From: Anaerolineales bacterium UBA2200
Lineage (GTDB): Bacteria; Chloroflexota; Anaerolineae; UBA2200
NCBI GenBank assembly: GCA_002327925.1
Contig: DCVA01000018.1
Location: 27,831 to 75,029, forward strand
Direction of reading: 5' to 3'
DNA: 47,199 bases
Part shown: positions 40,030 through 47,199 of the stretch, piece by piece
How positions within the stretch are numbered: position 1 is the stretch's first letter
Layout of the letters: each line of letters opens with the position of its first letter
Notes under the pieces: generated by a model
What the model saw: the letters and a program-made list of their open reading frames with translations, nothing else
Database searches by the model: none
What the model was told of the DNA's origin: nothing
Position numbers and translations under genes: made by a program

Positions 40030-43000
40030 TTATTCGACGTTCTTGATCTGGTCCAGGTTGCCACTGCAGGCAGCCTGGAGGATCGGGCCCATGTACTCAT
40101 CAACCATCTCGGCCGTGAGCGGCACGGGCATGTTCTCCAGCTTCATCTTGAGCTGGGGGTCTTTGGCCGCGCTCAGAGCGCGTGTGACGTGCTCCGGCGT
40201 AAAGCCGTGCACCTGGGTGAGTGTGGTGGGGAAGCCGATGCGCTTGCTCAGCTCGATCATGGCTTCGGCGACAGCCACACCCAGCTCGCGGCCCTTGAGC
40301 GAGTCCATGTCGGCCGTGGTGTAGCCGGCCTGGCGGAAGAGGTTGCCCACCAGGCGCAGGGGCTCTTCGACCGCCGGGGCGAAGAACACCACGTAGTAGG
40401 GGTTCATGATCGCGCAGGCGCGGCCGTGGCTCAGGATATCGACCAGCGAAAAGCTGGTCAGGTGAGCGCCGGAGGTGCCGCCCAGCATGATGGAGTAGCC
40501 GCCCAGGTCCGTGGCCAGGCCGAGAGCCGTGCGGGCTTCCTTGTCGTTGGGGTTCTTGATGGCCCGCTCGATGTAGTGGACGATCAGGCCGATGCACTCG
40601 GTGGCCACTTCCTGCATCCTGGCGTAGTTGGGCTTGCCGACAGAACCGAGCAATACCTCCAGCGCATGGGCGAGACCATCCAGGGCACCATCGGCGGTCA
40701 TCCCGGCGGGCATGGAGGTGGTGATGTCATAGTCGAACAGGGCGTGGGTGGGCACCATGGCCTCGTCGACCACCAGCTTTTTCTGGCCGCTGTGCACGTC
40801 GGTGATGTTGGCGTACTTGGTGAGGTGCGCGCCGGACGAGGCGGCGGTCTGGATCGCCACCACGGGGGTGAGCTTTTTGCCCGTTTGCTGCAGCTTCTCG
40901 GTGACCTTGCCCGTGCCAAAGTAGTCATCGATCTGCCCGCCCAGGGTGCGCAGCACCTCGGCCGCCTTGGTGGCGTCCAGCGTGCTGCCGCCGCCCAGGA
41001 CGACGATGACGTCCGGGTTGGCCTTGGCCAGCTCGACGGAGATGCGGGTCAGGTCCTCGCGCGGGGCATTGGGGGCGGCGCCTTCGATATTGGCCACCAC
41101 CGTGACCCCCGCGGCGACCAGCGAGTTGGTGATGCGGTCGATGAGCACCTGGTTGCCGGGAAAGACCGTGTAGACCAAAGCGGCCTTGCTTCTCCCGTCC
41201 GCTCCGCTTCGGGGACGCGTGGCAGCCAGCCTGGCCGTGGCAGCGCCCACCTGGTCGAGCACTCCCGAGCCAAAGGTGTAGGACTCGCCCTTGAACTCAC
41301 GCATCAGGGCAATGGCTTTGTCGAAATCAGGCATGGCGGACTCCTTTTTTGGTTTGAGACTGACCAGGCGGGCTACGAAGCGATCATAGCTCTCGCCGAA
41401 CTCTTTGAGCGTGTTGTGAACGGGTATCCAGGCGGCCACGGCTGCCTCGTCCTCCAGGGTCAGCACCCTCGTGGGACGGAAGCGTTCGTCCTCGTTGGCC
41501 ACCCAGTACTTGTCGGACACGTAGTAGGCCTGCTTGAACAGCTCGCTGTGCGCCAGCACCTTCAGGACGCTCTCCGGAACGGGGGCGGCGATCTGCGTGG
41601 GGTGCAGATCCAGCTCCGCTTCCTGGTCCATGGCGTGGCGCACGTTGGGGAAGATGGTGATGATGCGCGTGCCCACCGTCTCGCTGACGTCGGGGTAAGC
41701 AGTAGGCAGGCGATCGTGCCCCGGTCCGCCCTTGTAGATACGAAGCGAGGCCACCAGGGGCTTGATGCGCGCCAGGTCCATGCCCTTTTCGTCCATCAAA
41801 CTGTGCAGGCGCTTGAGCACGAGCACAGCCGACCAGGCGGCAGCTTCGCGCACGTCTGCTTCGGAAATGCCCAGCGGAGCCAGATTCGGCAGGGCGGCCC
41901 CGTCTTCGCGGGGCGATGCGGCCAGCAGCTCATCGCGCACGGGGAAGGCCAGGCGGCCGTTCATCTCGCTGAGCACGGAGTAGAGGGCGCTGCCGTCGTT
42001 GATGACCTCGGCAAAGCGCAGCAACTGGAAGAGGCCAAAGTTGACCGTGATGTTGACCCCGATGCCCTTACCGGTGAGCACGCGGCAGGCCTTCAGGCCG
42101 CCGAGCGTGGCCGGGAGCTTGAAAACCAGGTTGGGGATGCCGCCGATGCGTTTGGCCAGCTCGTCGTAGAGTGCGGTGGCGTCTTTGATCATCGATTCCG
42201 AATCGCCGTGGCGCTTGGGGTTGACCTGCAGACTGACGCTGCCCATCTGTCCGCCTGTGAGCAGGAAGATGGGCCGCAGCAGCCGCATGTTGGCCAGAAC
42301 CACTTCCATCGTGGCCAGACGGGCCAGCTCTTCGCCGTCGGCCTCCGGGTGCGCGGCCGCCAGGGCGGTCATGACCGGATCCCAGTAGGCGGGATCTTCG
42401 GCCCACGCCGTCTCTACCAGCACGGGGTTGGTGGTGACAAAGGTAGCGCCCAGGTACATGGTGTACTTGAGAAACAGGGCATAGTCGTTGCCGATCTCGG
42501 TAGGCGTGAGGCCGGCGGCGCGTTTCTCGGCCACGCGGGCGACGTGGCTGGCTGCCACGGCCGCGGTGATGTTGCGCACATAGTCGGTGATGGAGCTGCC
42601 CGCCAGGCGAGCGGCCATCTCATCCGGGTTGGCCGCCTTCTCGGCGCGCAGGCGCGCGCGGGTCGACTCATGCCATTCCGCCAGCAGCTCCGCCGCTGCG
42701 GCGGGGGCGGACTCCTGCCACGCGCTGAGCAGCGCGTCGTTGGCTGCCAGCTCTGCGGCGAGCGCTTCGTCCGTGAGCGCCCCGCAGCCGGGCGCGGCGG
42801 GCTGCAGGTTCCAGCGCTTTATCAACGAGCCCAGATCCAGACTCAGGTGGGCCAGGAAGGCCAGGTTCGACTTTTGGTCGGCGCGGTCCTGGTTGGCGAA
42901 ACGGCCGTCCAGCGAGGCGCGCAAGGCCGTTGCGCGCAAGCTGAACTCCGCCGGAGGGCAGAAGAAGACCAGCGTGTCGGCGGCCCGTTCCGCCTCGCCG

Positions 43001-43095
43001 CGGGCGATCATGCCCTCCAGGCCGGCGAGGGTGAAGGCGCGAGCCGCTTCGAGCTCGTGAGCAATGGCTTTCTGGGTATCGGTGTTCGATTTCAT
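40030..43095 (-). CDS. Transaldolase / iron-dependent alcohol dehydrogenase fusion
   Basis: This is a 1021-residue fusion. Residues about 165-500 are a class I transaldolase: TTNP (221-224), SLQVNPK (288-294), the Schiff-base lysine candidate K326 in VFKLPAT, GIGVNITVNF, and RIYKGGPGHDRLP. Residues 588-1021 form an iron-containing (type III) alcohol dehydrogenase: GGGSTLDATKAAE for NAD(P), DGLAHALE, GAHLTSFS and LSHGRACAIMNP as likely metal ligands. The junction contains AAGGAG 6 nt before the ATG of residue 588 (41334), so the dehydrogenase may also be made alone. It is the last gene of the uronate operon, overlapping uxaE (ATGA). The combined activities suggest C3-C4 cleavage of a keto-sugar acid followed by aldehyde reduction; this is inferred. 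Confidence 0.85.
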   Translation of the reverse strand: MKSNTDTQKAIAHELEAARAFTLAGLEGMIARGEAERAADTLVFFCPPAEFSLRATALRASLDGRFANQDRADQKSNLAFLAHLSLDLGSLIKRWNLQPAAPGCGALTDEALAAELAANDALLSAWQESAPAAAAELLAEWHESTRARLRAEKAANPDEMAARLAGSSITDYVRNITAAVAASHVARVAEKRAAGLTPTEIGNDYALFLKYTMYLGATFVTTNPVLVETAWAEDPAYWDPVMTALAAAHPEADGEELARLATMEVVLANMRLLRPIFLLTGGQMGSVSLQVNPKRHGDSESMIKDATALYDELAKRIGGIPNLVFKLPATLGGLKACRVLTGKGIGVNITVNFGLFQLLRFAEVINDGSALYSVLSEMNGRLAFPVRDELLAASPREDGAALPNLAPLGISEADVREAAAWSAVLVLKRLHSLMDEKGMDLARIKPLVASLRIYKGGPGHDRLPTAYPDVSETVGTRIITIFPNVRHAMDQEAELDLHPTQIAAPVPESVLKVLAHSELFKQAYYVSDKYWVANEDERFRPTRVLTLEDEAAVAAWIPVHNTLKEFGESYDRFVARLVSLKPKKESAMPDFDKAIALMREFKGESYTFGSGVLDQVGAATARLAATRPRSGADGRSKAALVYTVFPGNQVLIDRITNSLVAAGVTVVANIEGAAPNAPREDLTRISVELAKANPDVIVVLGGGSTLDATKAAEVLRTLGGQIDDYFGTGKVTEKLQQTGKKLTPVVAIQTAASSGAHLTKYANITDVHSGQKKLVVDEAMVPTHALFDYDITTSMPAGMTADGALDGLAHALEVLLGSVGKPNYARMQEVATECIGLIVHYIERAIKNPNDKEARTALGLATDLGGYSIMLGGTSGAHLTSFSLVDILSHGRACAIMNPYYVVFFAPAVEEPLRLVGNLFRQAGYTTADMDSLKGRELGVAVAEAMIELSKRIGFPTTLTQVHGFTPEHVTRALSAAKDPQLKMKLENMPVPLTAEMVDEYMGPILQAACSGNLDQIKNVE

Positions 43096-44621
43096 GAGGA
43101 CTCCTTTTTACTGGATTGCGCAGTCGGGTTCTTCGAGAAGGGCGCCAGGTGCCTTTCAAAGTGCGCCTGGAGCGTCGTGTAGTAGAGCTCTTCGTGACGA
43201 GTCAGGGTCTCCTTGAGCGAGAGGCCAAAACGTTCCAGGACCGAGCCGAAGGTTACGTGCAGCACCTCGCGCCCGTCGAACTGCTCGAGCACGGCGGGCA
43301 GCCGCCCGTCCGGAAGTGAGGCGGCCGCGGGAACACGGGCCGGGTCAGCCGAGACGTGGTAGCTCACCTTGTCCGTTTCGTAGCGTCCCCGGCCAAAGTC
43401 GAGGATCTCCCGGAACAGTCCGGGGTTGGCCGACGAGATCGTGCGCAGCGCTTCCAGGTAGCTGGTCCCTGCCGTCTTCAGGTGCACCCGCCCCATGGTG
43501 TGGCGCATGGCGATGGGGTAGATGCTGAACTTGTCCGAGCCGGAATGCAGGCTGAGCTTGTAGGGGCCCAGGGTGCGGGCGATGGCGGCGTGGGCTGCGA
43601 AATCGCGCTCAAAGTCGGTCAGGCTGCCGATGTAATCGACGCCCTTTTCAAAACGGCCAACGTAGCGCGGCGCGAGGCTGACCCACTGCACACCCAGCCG
43701 CTTGAGCTCGCTGGCGATGAACCAGTGCTCGAGGGGCGAGGTGGGCGTTTCGGTCTCGTCCACCGAGACCTCGACCTCAAACGGCGCGCCCCGCAGGCGC
43801 TCCACCACTTGCCCGTACATGTAGGCCACGTGGGCCAGGGCGCGGCCGTACTTGCAGGCGGCGCGCTGCAGGTGCACCCGGTCGAACACCAGCTCCAGGT
43901 CCTCGGCTCGAACGGTGCGATCCAGGTAGCGCGATACCATCGCCTCCGGGCTGTCGCGCAGCTCGGTCCAGGGCAGGGCCGACCACTTGCCCGCCAGAAC
44001 GGAGGCGTCCGCGTCGTGCGCCTCGTTGTCCACGTGAGCGCCGGGATCGATGGTGTAAAAGCTGAATCCGGCGCGGGCAAAGGGATCGATGTCCTCCGGC
44101 GTCTTGAGGTGGTCCGCGTCGGCCCCCCAGAGTTCCCGCCAGCCCTCCTGCAGGATGCCCCAGGCGGCGTCGTCTATGACCTGGCGCGGAGTGCGGCCGG
44201 TGCGCACGTTCTCCCGGACCGACTGCTGGGCAAAGACGGGCACCACCGTGGTCCCGCGCACGGCGCGCACGTGGCCGGGTGTGGCCAGGCCCAAACGATC
44301 GCCGCAGCCGCCGCCTGTGCGCTGGCCCAGCAGGCGCGGACGCAGCCAGAAGAGCCGCTGGCGCAGCACCTGCAGATTGTCCGCAGAGAGGGGACACAGG
44401 GCCAGGCCGTCCGAGCCCGTGTCGCTCTCGGCCCGCCGCAGATCCTTCGTATCGCCGACCACGGCCAGCAGTTTGGGCCGGCGGATACTGGCCGGCAGCA
44501 GGGCGTAGGTGCTGCCTTCCCAATCCACGATGGAGCGAGGGTAGGCCTGCCCCAGGACGGGATGCGTGGGCGCCTTCCCGACGGGCAGAGGTTCCGTGCC
44601 GCGCCTGGGCTTCTTGTTCAT
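43092..44621 (-). CDS. uxaE: Tagaturonate epimerase UxaE
   Basis: The 509-residue product matches the UxaE family, which interconverts D-tagaturonate and D-fructuronate at C4, joining galacturonate and glucuronate breakdown. Recognisable segments are SIVDWEGSTYALLPASIRRP, GLALCPLSADNLQ, the VHLQRAACKYGRALAHVAYMY helix, EVEVSVDETETPTSPLEHWFIASELKRLG, YKLSLHSGSDKFSIYP and VHLKTAGTSYLEALRTI. HSGSDKFS with nearby His and Glu residues is the probable metal and active site. The ATG at 44621 overlaps the uxaC stop (ATGA) and its own stop overlaps the next gene, so all three enzymes are translationally coupled. Confidence 0.85.
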   Translation of the reverse strand: MNKKPRRGTEPLPVGKAPTHPVLGQAYPRSIVDWEGSTYALLPASIRRPKLLAVVGDTKDLRRAESDTGSDGLALCPLSADNLQVLRQRLFWLRPRLLGQRTGGGCGDRLGLATPGHVRAVRGTTVVPVFAQQSVRENVRTGRTPRQVIDDAAWGILQEGWRELWGADADHLKTPEDIDPFARAGFSFYTIDPGAHVDNEAHDADASVLAGKWSALPWTELRDSPEAMVSRYLDRTVRAEDLELVFDRVHLQRAACKYGRALAHVAYMYGQVVERLRGAPFEVEVSVDETETPTSPLEHWFIASELKRLGVQWVSLAPRYVGRFEKGVDYIGSLTDFERDFAAHAAIARTLGPYKLSLHSGSDKFSIYPIAMRHTMGRVHLKTAGTSYLEALRTISSANPGLFREILDFGRGRYETDKVSYHVSADPARVPAAASLPDGRLPAVLEQFDGREVLHVTFGSVLERFGLSLKETLTRHEELYYTTLQAHFERHLAPFSKNPTAQSSKKESS

Positions 44622-46087
44622 TGCTGACCTCCCCGGTCAAAGTGGTAGGCCTGCCTGGCCAGGCGGTACGCCAGGTCCTGGATCATCTCGTGCGCCTCCT
44701 CCAGGTCCACCATCGAGCGCACCACCAGACCTGCCAGCCAGTCGGCGCAGATGCGGCGCCACAGGTCGTGGCGGGCGGGAATGGAGAGGAAGGCGCGCGT
44801 GTCGTCGTTGAAGCCGACCGTGTTGTGAAGGCCGGCCGTCTCCATCACGCTTTCCAGGTACCGCCTCATCCCATTGGGGCTGTCGTGGAACCACCAGGGC
44901 GGGCCCAGCTTCATGGCCGGGTAGTGACCGGCCAGAGGGGCCAGCTCGCGAGAGTAGGCCGCCTCGTCCAGGGTAAAGACGATCAGCGAAAAGCGCGGAT
45001 CGTTGCCAAAGCGATTCAGCAGAGGGCGCAGGTTGTGGGTGAACTCGTTGCGCTCGGGGATGTCGGCACCCATGTCCGGTCCGAAGCGCTCAAACAGGGC
45101 CTCGTTGTGGTTGCGCACAGAGCCGGCGTGGAACTGCATCACCAGGCCGTCCTCTGTGCTCATCCTGGCGCTCTCCATCAGCATGTGCGCGGTAAAGCTC
45201 TGCCAGTCCTCGACGGTGGCCTCGCCGTGCAGAGCGCGCTGGAAGATGGCCTCCGCCTCCTGGATGGGGAGCGAGTCCGTGTAGGCCGACTGGGCTCCCT
45301 GGTCCGTGGCGGTCGCGCCCATGGTCTTGAAGAAGGCGCGCTGATGCTCCAGGGCGCGGATGAGCGTGGCGTAGGAAACGACGGTGACGCCCGAGGCGTC
45401 ACTCAGCGCATCGACCGCCTTGCGCCAGGCAGGCAGGAGAAAGTTGATCACGGCATCGGGGCGGAAGGTGGGGCGGATATCGCCCTGCCAGCCGGATGCG
45501 CGAATGGCCTGGTGGTGGAGCAGCCGGTCGCCTGCTCCGTCGGTGGTGGCTATAGCCTCGATGTGAAAACGGTCGAACAGAGCGCGCGGGCGGAACTCGG
45601 GGCTGGCCAGGCGGGCGGCGATGTGGTCGTAGATGGCCTGCGCGTTGGCGCTGTTCAGCTTTTCATCGACTCCGAGCACGTCGTGCAGCTCGCTGGCCAG
45701 CCAGATGCCTGTGGGCGTGCCGCGAAAGAGGTAAAAGTTGTCGGCAAAGAGCTGCCAGACCTGGCGCTGGTACTCCGTCCCGCTTTGGCGGGAGTGATCC
45801 TCCTCTGTGAGGGTGCCATCCGCGGGCCGGATGCCCAGCTTTTCCAGCGGGACACCGTGGGAGTAGAGCAGGCGGAAGACATAGTGGTCGGGGATGATCA
45901 GCAGTTCGACCGGCGAGCCAAAGGTGGCATTCTGGTCGGAAAAGAGCGCCGGGTTGACGTGGCCGTGCGGGCAGATGAGCGGCAGGTCGGCCACTGCCTG
46001 GTACAGCTCCAGGGCGATGCCGCGCCGGGCGGGATCCGGGTCAAAGTAGCGATCCGGCGGAAGAAACCAGGTTTTGCCTTTCGTCAT
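44618..46087 (-). CDS. uxaC: Uronate isomerase UxaC
   Basis: UxaC converts D-glucuronate to D-fructuronate and D-galacturonate to D-tagaturonate. The product is 489 residues. It belongs to the amidohydrolase superfamily: ICPHGHVNP near the N terminus carries the metal-site HxH, LFADNFYLFRGTPTGIWLASELHDVLG and the middle FHIEAIATTDGAGD fit, and VMQFHAGSVRNHN, then KLGPPWWFHDSPNGMRRYLESVMETAGL and VGFNDDTRAFLSIPARHDLWRR are family signatures. The ATG at 46087 has GGAGG 6 nt upstream; a GTG at 46114 overlaps the regulator stop and would put that ribosome site inside the gene. Confidence 0.93.
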   Translation of the reverse strand: MTKGKTWFLPPDRYFDPDPARRGIALELYQAVADLPLICPHGHVNPALFSDQNATFGSPVELLIIPDHYVFRLLYSHGVPLEKLGIRPADGTLTEEDHSRQSGTEYQRQVWQLFADNFYLFRGTPTGIWLASELHDVLGVDEKLNSANAQAIYDHIAARLASPEFRPRALFDRFHIEAIATTDGAGDRLLHHQAIRASGWQGDIRPTFRPDAVINFLLPAWRKAVDALSDASGVTVVSYATLIRALEHQRAFFKTMGATATDQGAQSAYTDSLPIQEAEAIFQRALHGEATVEDWQSFTAHMLMESARMSTEDGLVMQFHAGSVRNHNEALFERFGPDMGADIPERNEFTHNLRPLLNRFGNDPRFSLIVFTLDEAAYSRELAPLAGHYPAMKLGPPWWFHDSPNGMRRYLESVMETAGLHNTVGFNDDTRAFLSIPARHDLWRRICADWLAGLVVRSMVDLEEAHEMIQDLAYRLARQAYHFDRGGQQ

Positions 46088-46110
46088 CTGTTCCTCCTGT
46101 CTTGTCTCTG

Positions 46111-47109
46111 TCACGGTGCGCTGGCGCGGACCACCAGCTCCGGCCGGATGACCACGCGGCGCGGCTCCGGCTGCCCGTCAAAGCGCGACAGCAGGGAGCG
46201 CATGGCCTCGCAGCCGACGTCATAGCGCGAAACGTGGCAGGTGGTCAGGGGCGGGGTCACCAGAGCCGCCAGGGCAATGTCGTCGAACCCCACCACGGCC
46301 ATGCTGGACGGAACACTCACCCGCAGGTCGGCGCAGCCCTGCAGAGCGCCCACGGCAACCAGGTCGTTGTAGCACAGCAGAGCGGTCAACCCGGGGTGAG
46401 CCTGCAGTAGCTGGCGCGCCGCAGAGCGCCCGCCCTCGACGGTCGGAGCGCACGCCAGCAGCCATCCGCTGCTGTGCGCTATGCCAGCGTCGGCAAAGGC
46501 CGCGTTGTAACCCTTGAGGCGCTGGGACCCGCTCCAGGAAACCTCGGGGCCGGTCAAAAAGCCGATGCGCCGCCGGCCGGAATCGAGCAAGTGCGCTGTG
46601 GCCAGGCGGCCGCCCAGCTCGTCATCGACCAGAACCGTGTCGACTTGCCCGGCCCCCAGCTCGCGGTTGACCAGGACGGAAGCCGGGTAGCGGCTCACCG
46701 CCGCCTGCAGCTCCTCGCTGCCAAGGCGAGAGCTGCACAGAATGACCCCGTCGACCCGCTTGTCCTCCAGAGTCAGCAGCACGGCATTCTCGCGCTCCGG
46801 GTTCTCCTCCGTATTGCAGAGCAGGACGCTGTAGCCGCTGGCGTAGGCTGTGTGCTCCACACCGCGGGCCAGCTCGGAAAAGAACGGGTTGGCATTGTCG
46901 GGCACCACCAGACCGACCGTGCCGGTGCGGCGGGTCACCAGACTGCGCGCCACCTCGGAGGGCCGGTAGCCGAGCCGAAGAATGACGCCCTGCACCCTCT
47001 GGCGGGTTGCCGTGCTGACGTCGCCCTTGTTGTTGAGCACGCGCGAGACGGTCATCAGGGACACGCCTGCCTCGCGGGCCACATCGGACATGGTGATTCG
47101 TCTGGACAT
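46111..47109 (-). CDS. LacI-family repressor of the uronate operon
   Basis: The 332-residue protein has the LacI layout. A helix-turn-helix and hinge (residues 4-58: ITMSDVAREAGVSLMTVSRVLNNKGDVSTATRQRVQGVILRLGYRPSEVARSLV) precede a periplasmic-binding-protein-like sensor domain (TVGLVVPDNANPFFSELARGVE, RVDGVILCSSR, VDDELGGRLATAHLLDSGRRRIGFLTGP, ALLCYNDLVAVGAL, VVGFDDIALAALVTPPLTTCHV). The inducer is probably a uronate or its keto form. It is first in the operon, 23 nt upstream of uxaC, and its own promoter carries a palindromic operator, so it is likely autoregulated. Confidence 0.92.
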   Translation of the reverse strand: MSRRITMSDVAREAGVSLMTVSRVLNNKGDVSTATRQRVQGVILRLGYRPSEVARSLVTRRTGTVGLVVPDNANPFFSELARGVEHTAYASGYSVLLCNTEENPERENAVLLTLEDKRVDGVILCSSRLGSEELQAAVSRYPASVLVNRELGAGQVDTVLVDDELGGRLATAHLLDSGRRRIGFLTGPEVSWSGSQRLKGYNAAFADAGIAHSSGWLLACAPTVEGGRSAARQLLQAHPGLTALLCYNDLVAVGALQGCADLRVSVPSSMAVVGFDDIALAALVTPPLTTCHVSRYDVGCEAMRSLLSRFDGQPEPRRVVIRPELVVRASAP

Positions 47110-47125
47110 CGCCCCGTTCCACCCA

Positions 47126-47161
47126 GTTAGCGTTCCCGGTAACGTTCCCGTTATCGCTAAC
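47126..47161 (-). promoter_or_regulatory. Nested palindromic operator
   Basis: GTTAGCG (47126-47132) and CGCTAAC (47155-47161) are a perfect inverted repeat enclosing a second one, TAACG-TTCC-CGTTA (47140-47153). The block begins just after the -10 box and spans the expected transcription start. LacI-type operators are palindromes of this kind, so this is the probable binding site of the adjacent regulator. Confidence 0.65.
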
Positions 47162-47165
47162 AGCC

Positions 47166-47194
47166 AGTATAGCGAGGTTCGCCGCGCTTGTCAA
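47166..47194 (-). promoter_or_regulatory. Promoter of the uronate operon
   Basis: On the - strand TTGACA (47194-47189), 17 bases, TATACT (47171-47166). This near-consensus promoter sits immediately upstream of the 47126-47161 palindromes, so a bound repressor would block it. Confidence 0.8.
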
Positions 47195-47199
47195 GCGGC

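Noticed and set aside
46088..46114. GTG 46114 as uxaC start
   Set aside because: It would encode its own ribosome site (CAGGAGGAACAG) and overlap the regulator stop; ATG 46087 fits the family start.
1..47199. tRNA or rRNA genes and insertion sequences
   Set aside because: No cloverleaf-like segment with a T-arm, no rRNA motif and no transposase-like protein was seen anywhere in the window.

Overview
The window is GC-rich, tightly packed bacterial DNA, most consistent with a member of the Chloroflexota (Anaerolineae-like). The pointers are Thr/Pro-rich linkers, DNRLRE and kelch/BNR-like repeat surface proteins, a secreted protein ending in YIPLVRR (C-terminal YLPL/YIPL tails are frequent in that phylum), and the mixture of a type I-E CRISPR system with hexuronate catabolism. 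The phylum call is an inference; no rRNA or marker gene is present.

Layout. (1) 1-8702, + strand: a phage structural block, cut by the window edge. It has a strong promoter and a short terminated transcript, a Zn-motif protein, a small membrane protein, portal, a protease-capsid fusion, two membrane-anchored proteins, fibre-like and DNRLRE surface proteins and a connector-like protein. No terminase, integrase, tape measure or lysis gene is visible. It ends at a perfect 15-bp hairpin facing (2) a secreted repeat protein on the - strand (8825-10855). (3) 11077-25571, - strand: a complete type I-E CRISPR-Cas locus with a WYL regulator, cas3-cse1-cse2-cas7-cas5-cas6e-cas1-cas2 and an array of 78 repeats. 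cas2 carries a -1 frameshift at an AAAAG site, and the leader is only 47 nt long. (4) 25853-30677: a secreted alkaline-phosphatase-superfamily protein fused to a propeller and two DNRLRE domains, meeting an MFS transporter tail to tail. (5) 30788-33702: a promoter, a 333-nt leader with a tiny acidic/proline ORF and an intrinsic terminator, then a soluble PRC/MgtE-N/CBS protein and an Nramp-like transporter with altered metal-site motifs. (6) 33725-37103: rsgA preceded by a separately promoted 25-codon ORF and terminator, an antiporter fragment, a cupin and a PIG-L deacetylase. (7) 37248-39794: an EcoRI-type adenine methyltransferase overlapping a DUF262-HNH nuclease, a probable restriction-modification or defence pair inserted beside a zinc-ribbon gene remnant. 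(8) 40030-47194, - strand: a LacI-controlled operon with overlapping genes: uronate isomerase, tagaturonate epimerase and a 1021-residue transaldolase / iron-dependent alcohol dehydrogenase fusion.

How the genes may work together. The most interesting candidate is region 8. An isomerase and an epimerase that both yield D-fructuronate are coupled to a transaldolase fused to a dehydrogenase, and none of the classical UxuA/UxuB/UxaA/UxaB/KdgK/KdgA genes is present. D-fructuronate has the C3/C4 stereochemistry of D-fructose. A transaldolase could therefore remove its dihydroxyacetone unit and leave tartronate semialdehyde, which the dehydrogenase could reduce to glycerate. This would be a carboxylate analogue of the sulfoglycolytic transaldolase route. 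It is a hypothesis from gene content and chemistry, not a demonstrated activity. A second candidate is the acidic leader peptide plus attenuator upstream of the metal-transport pair in region 5.
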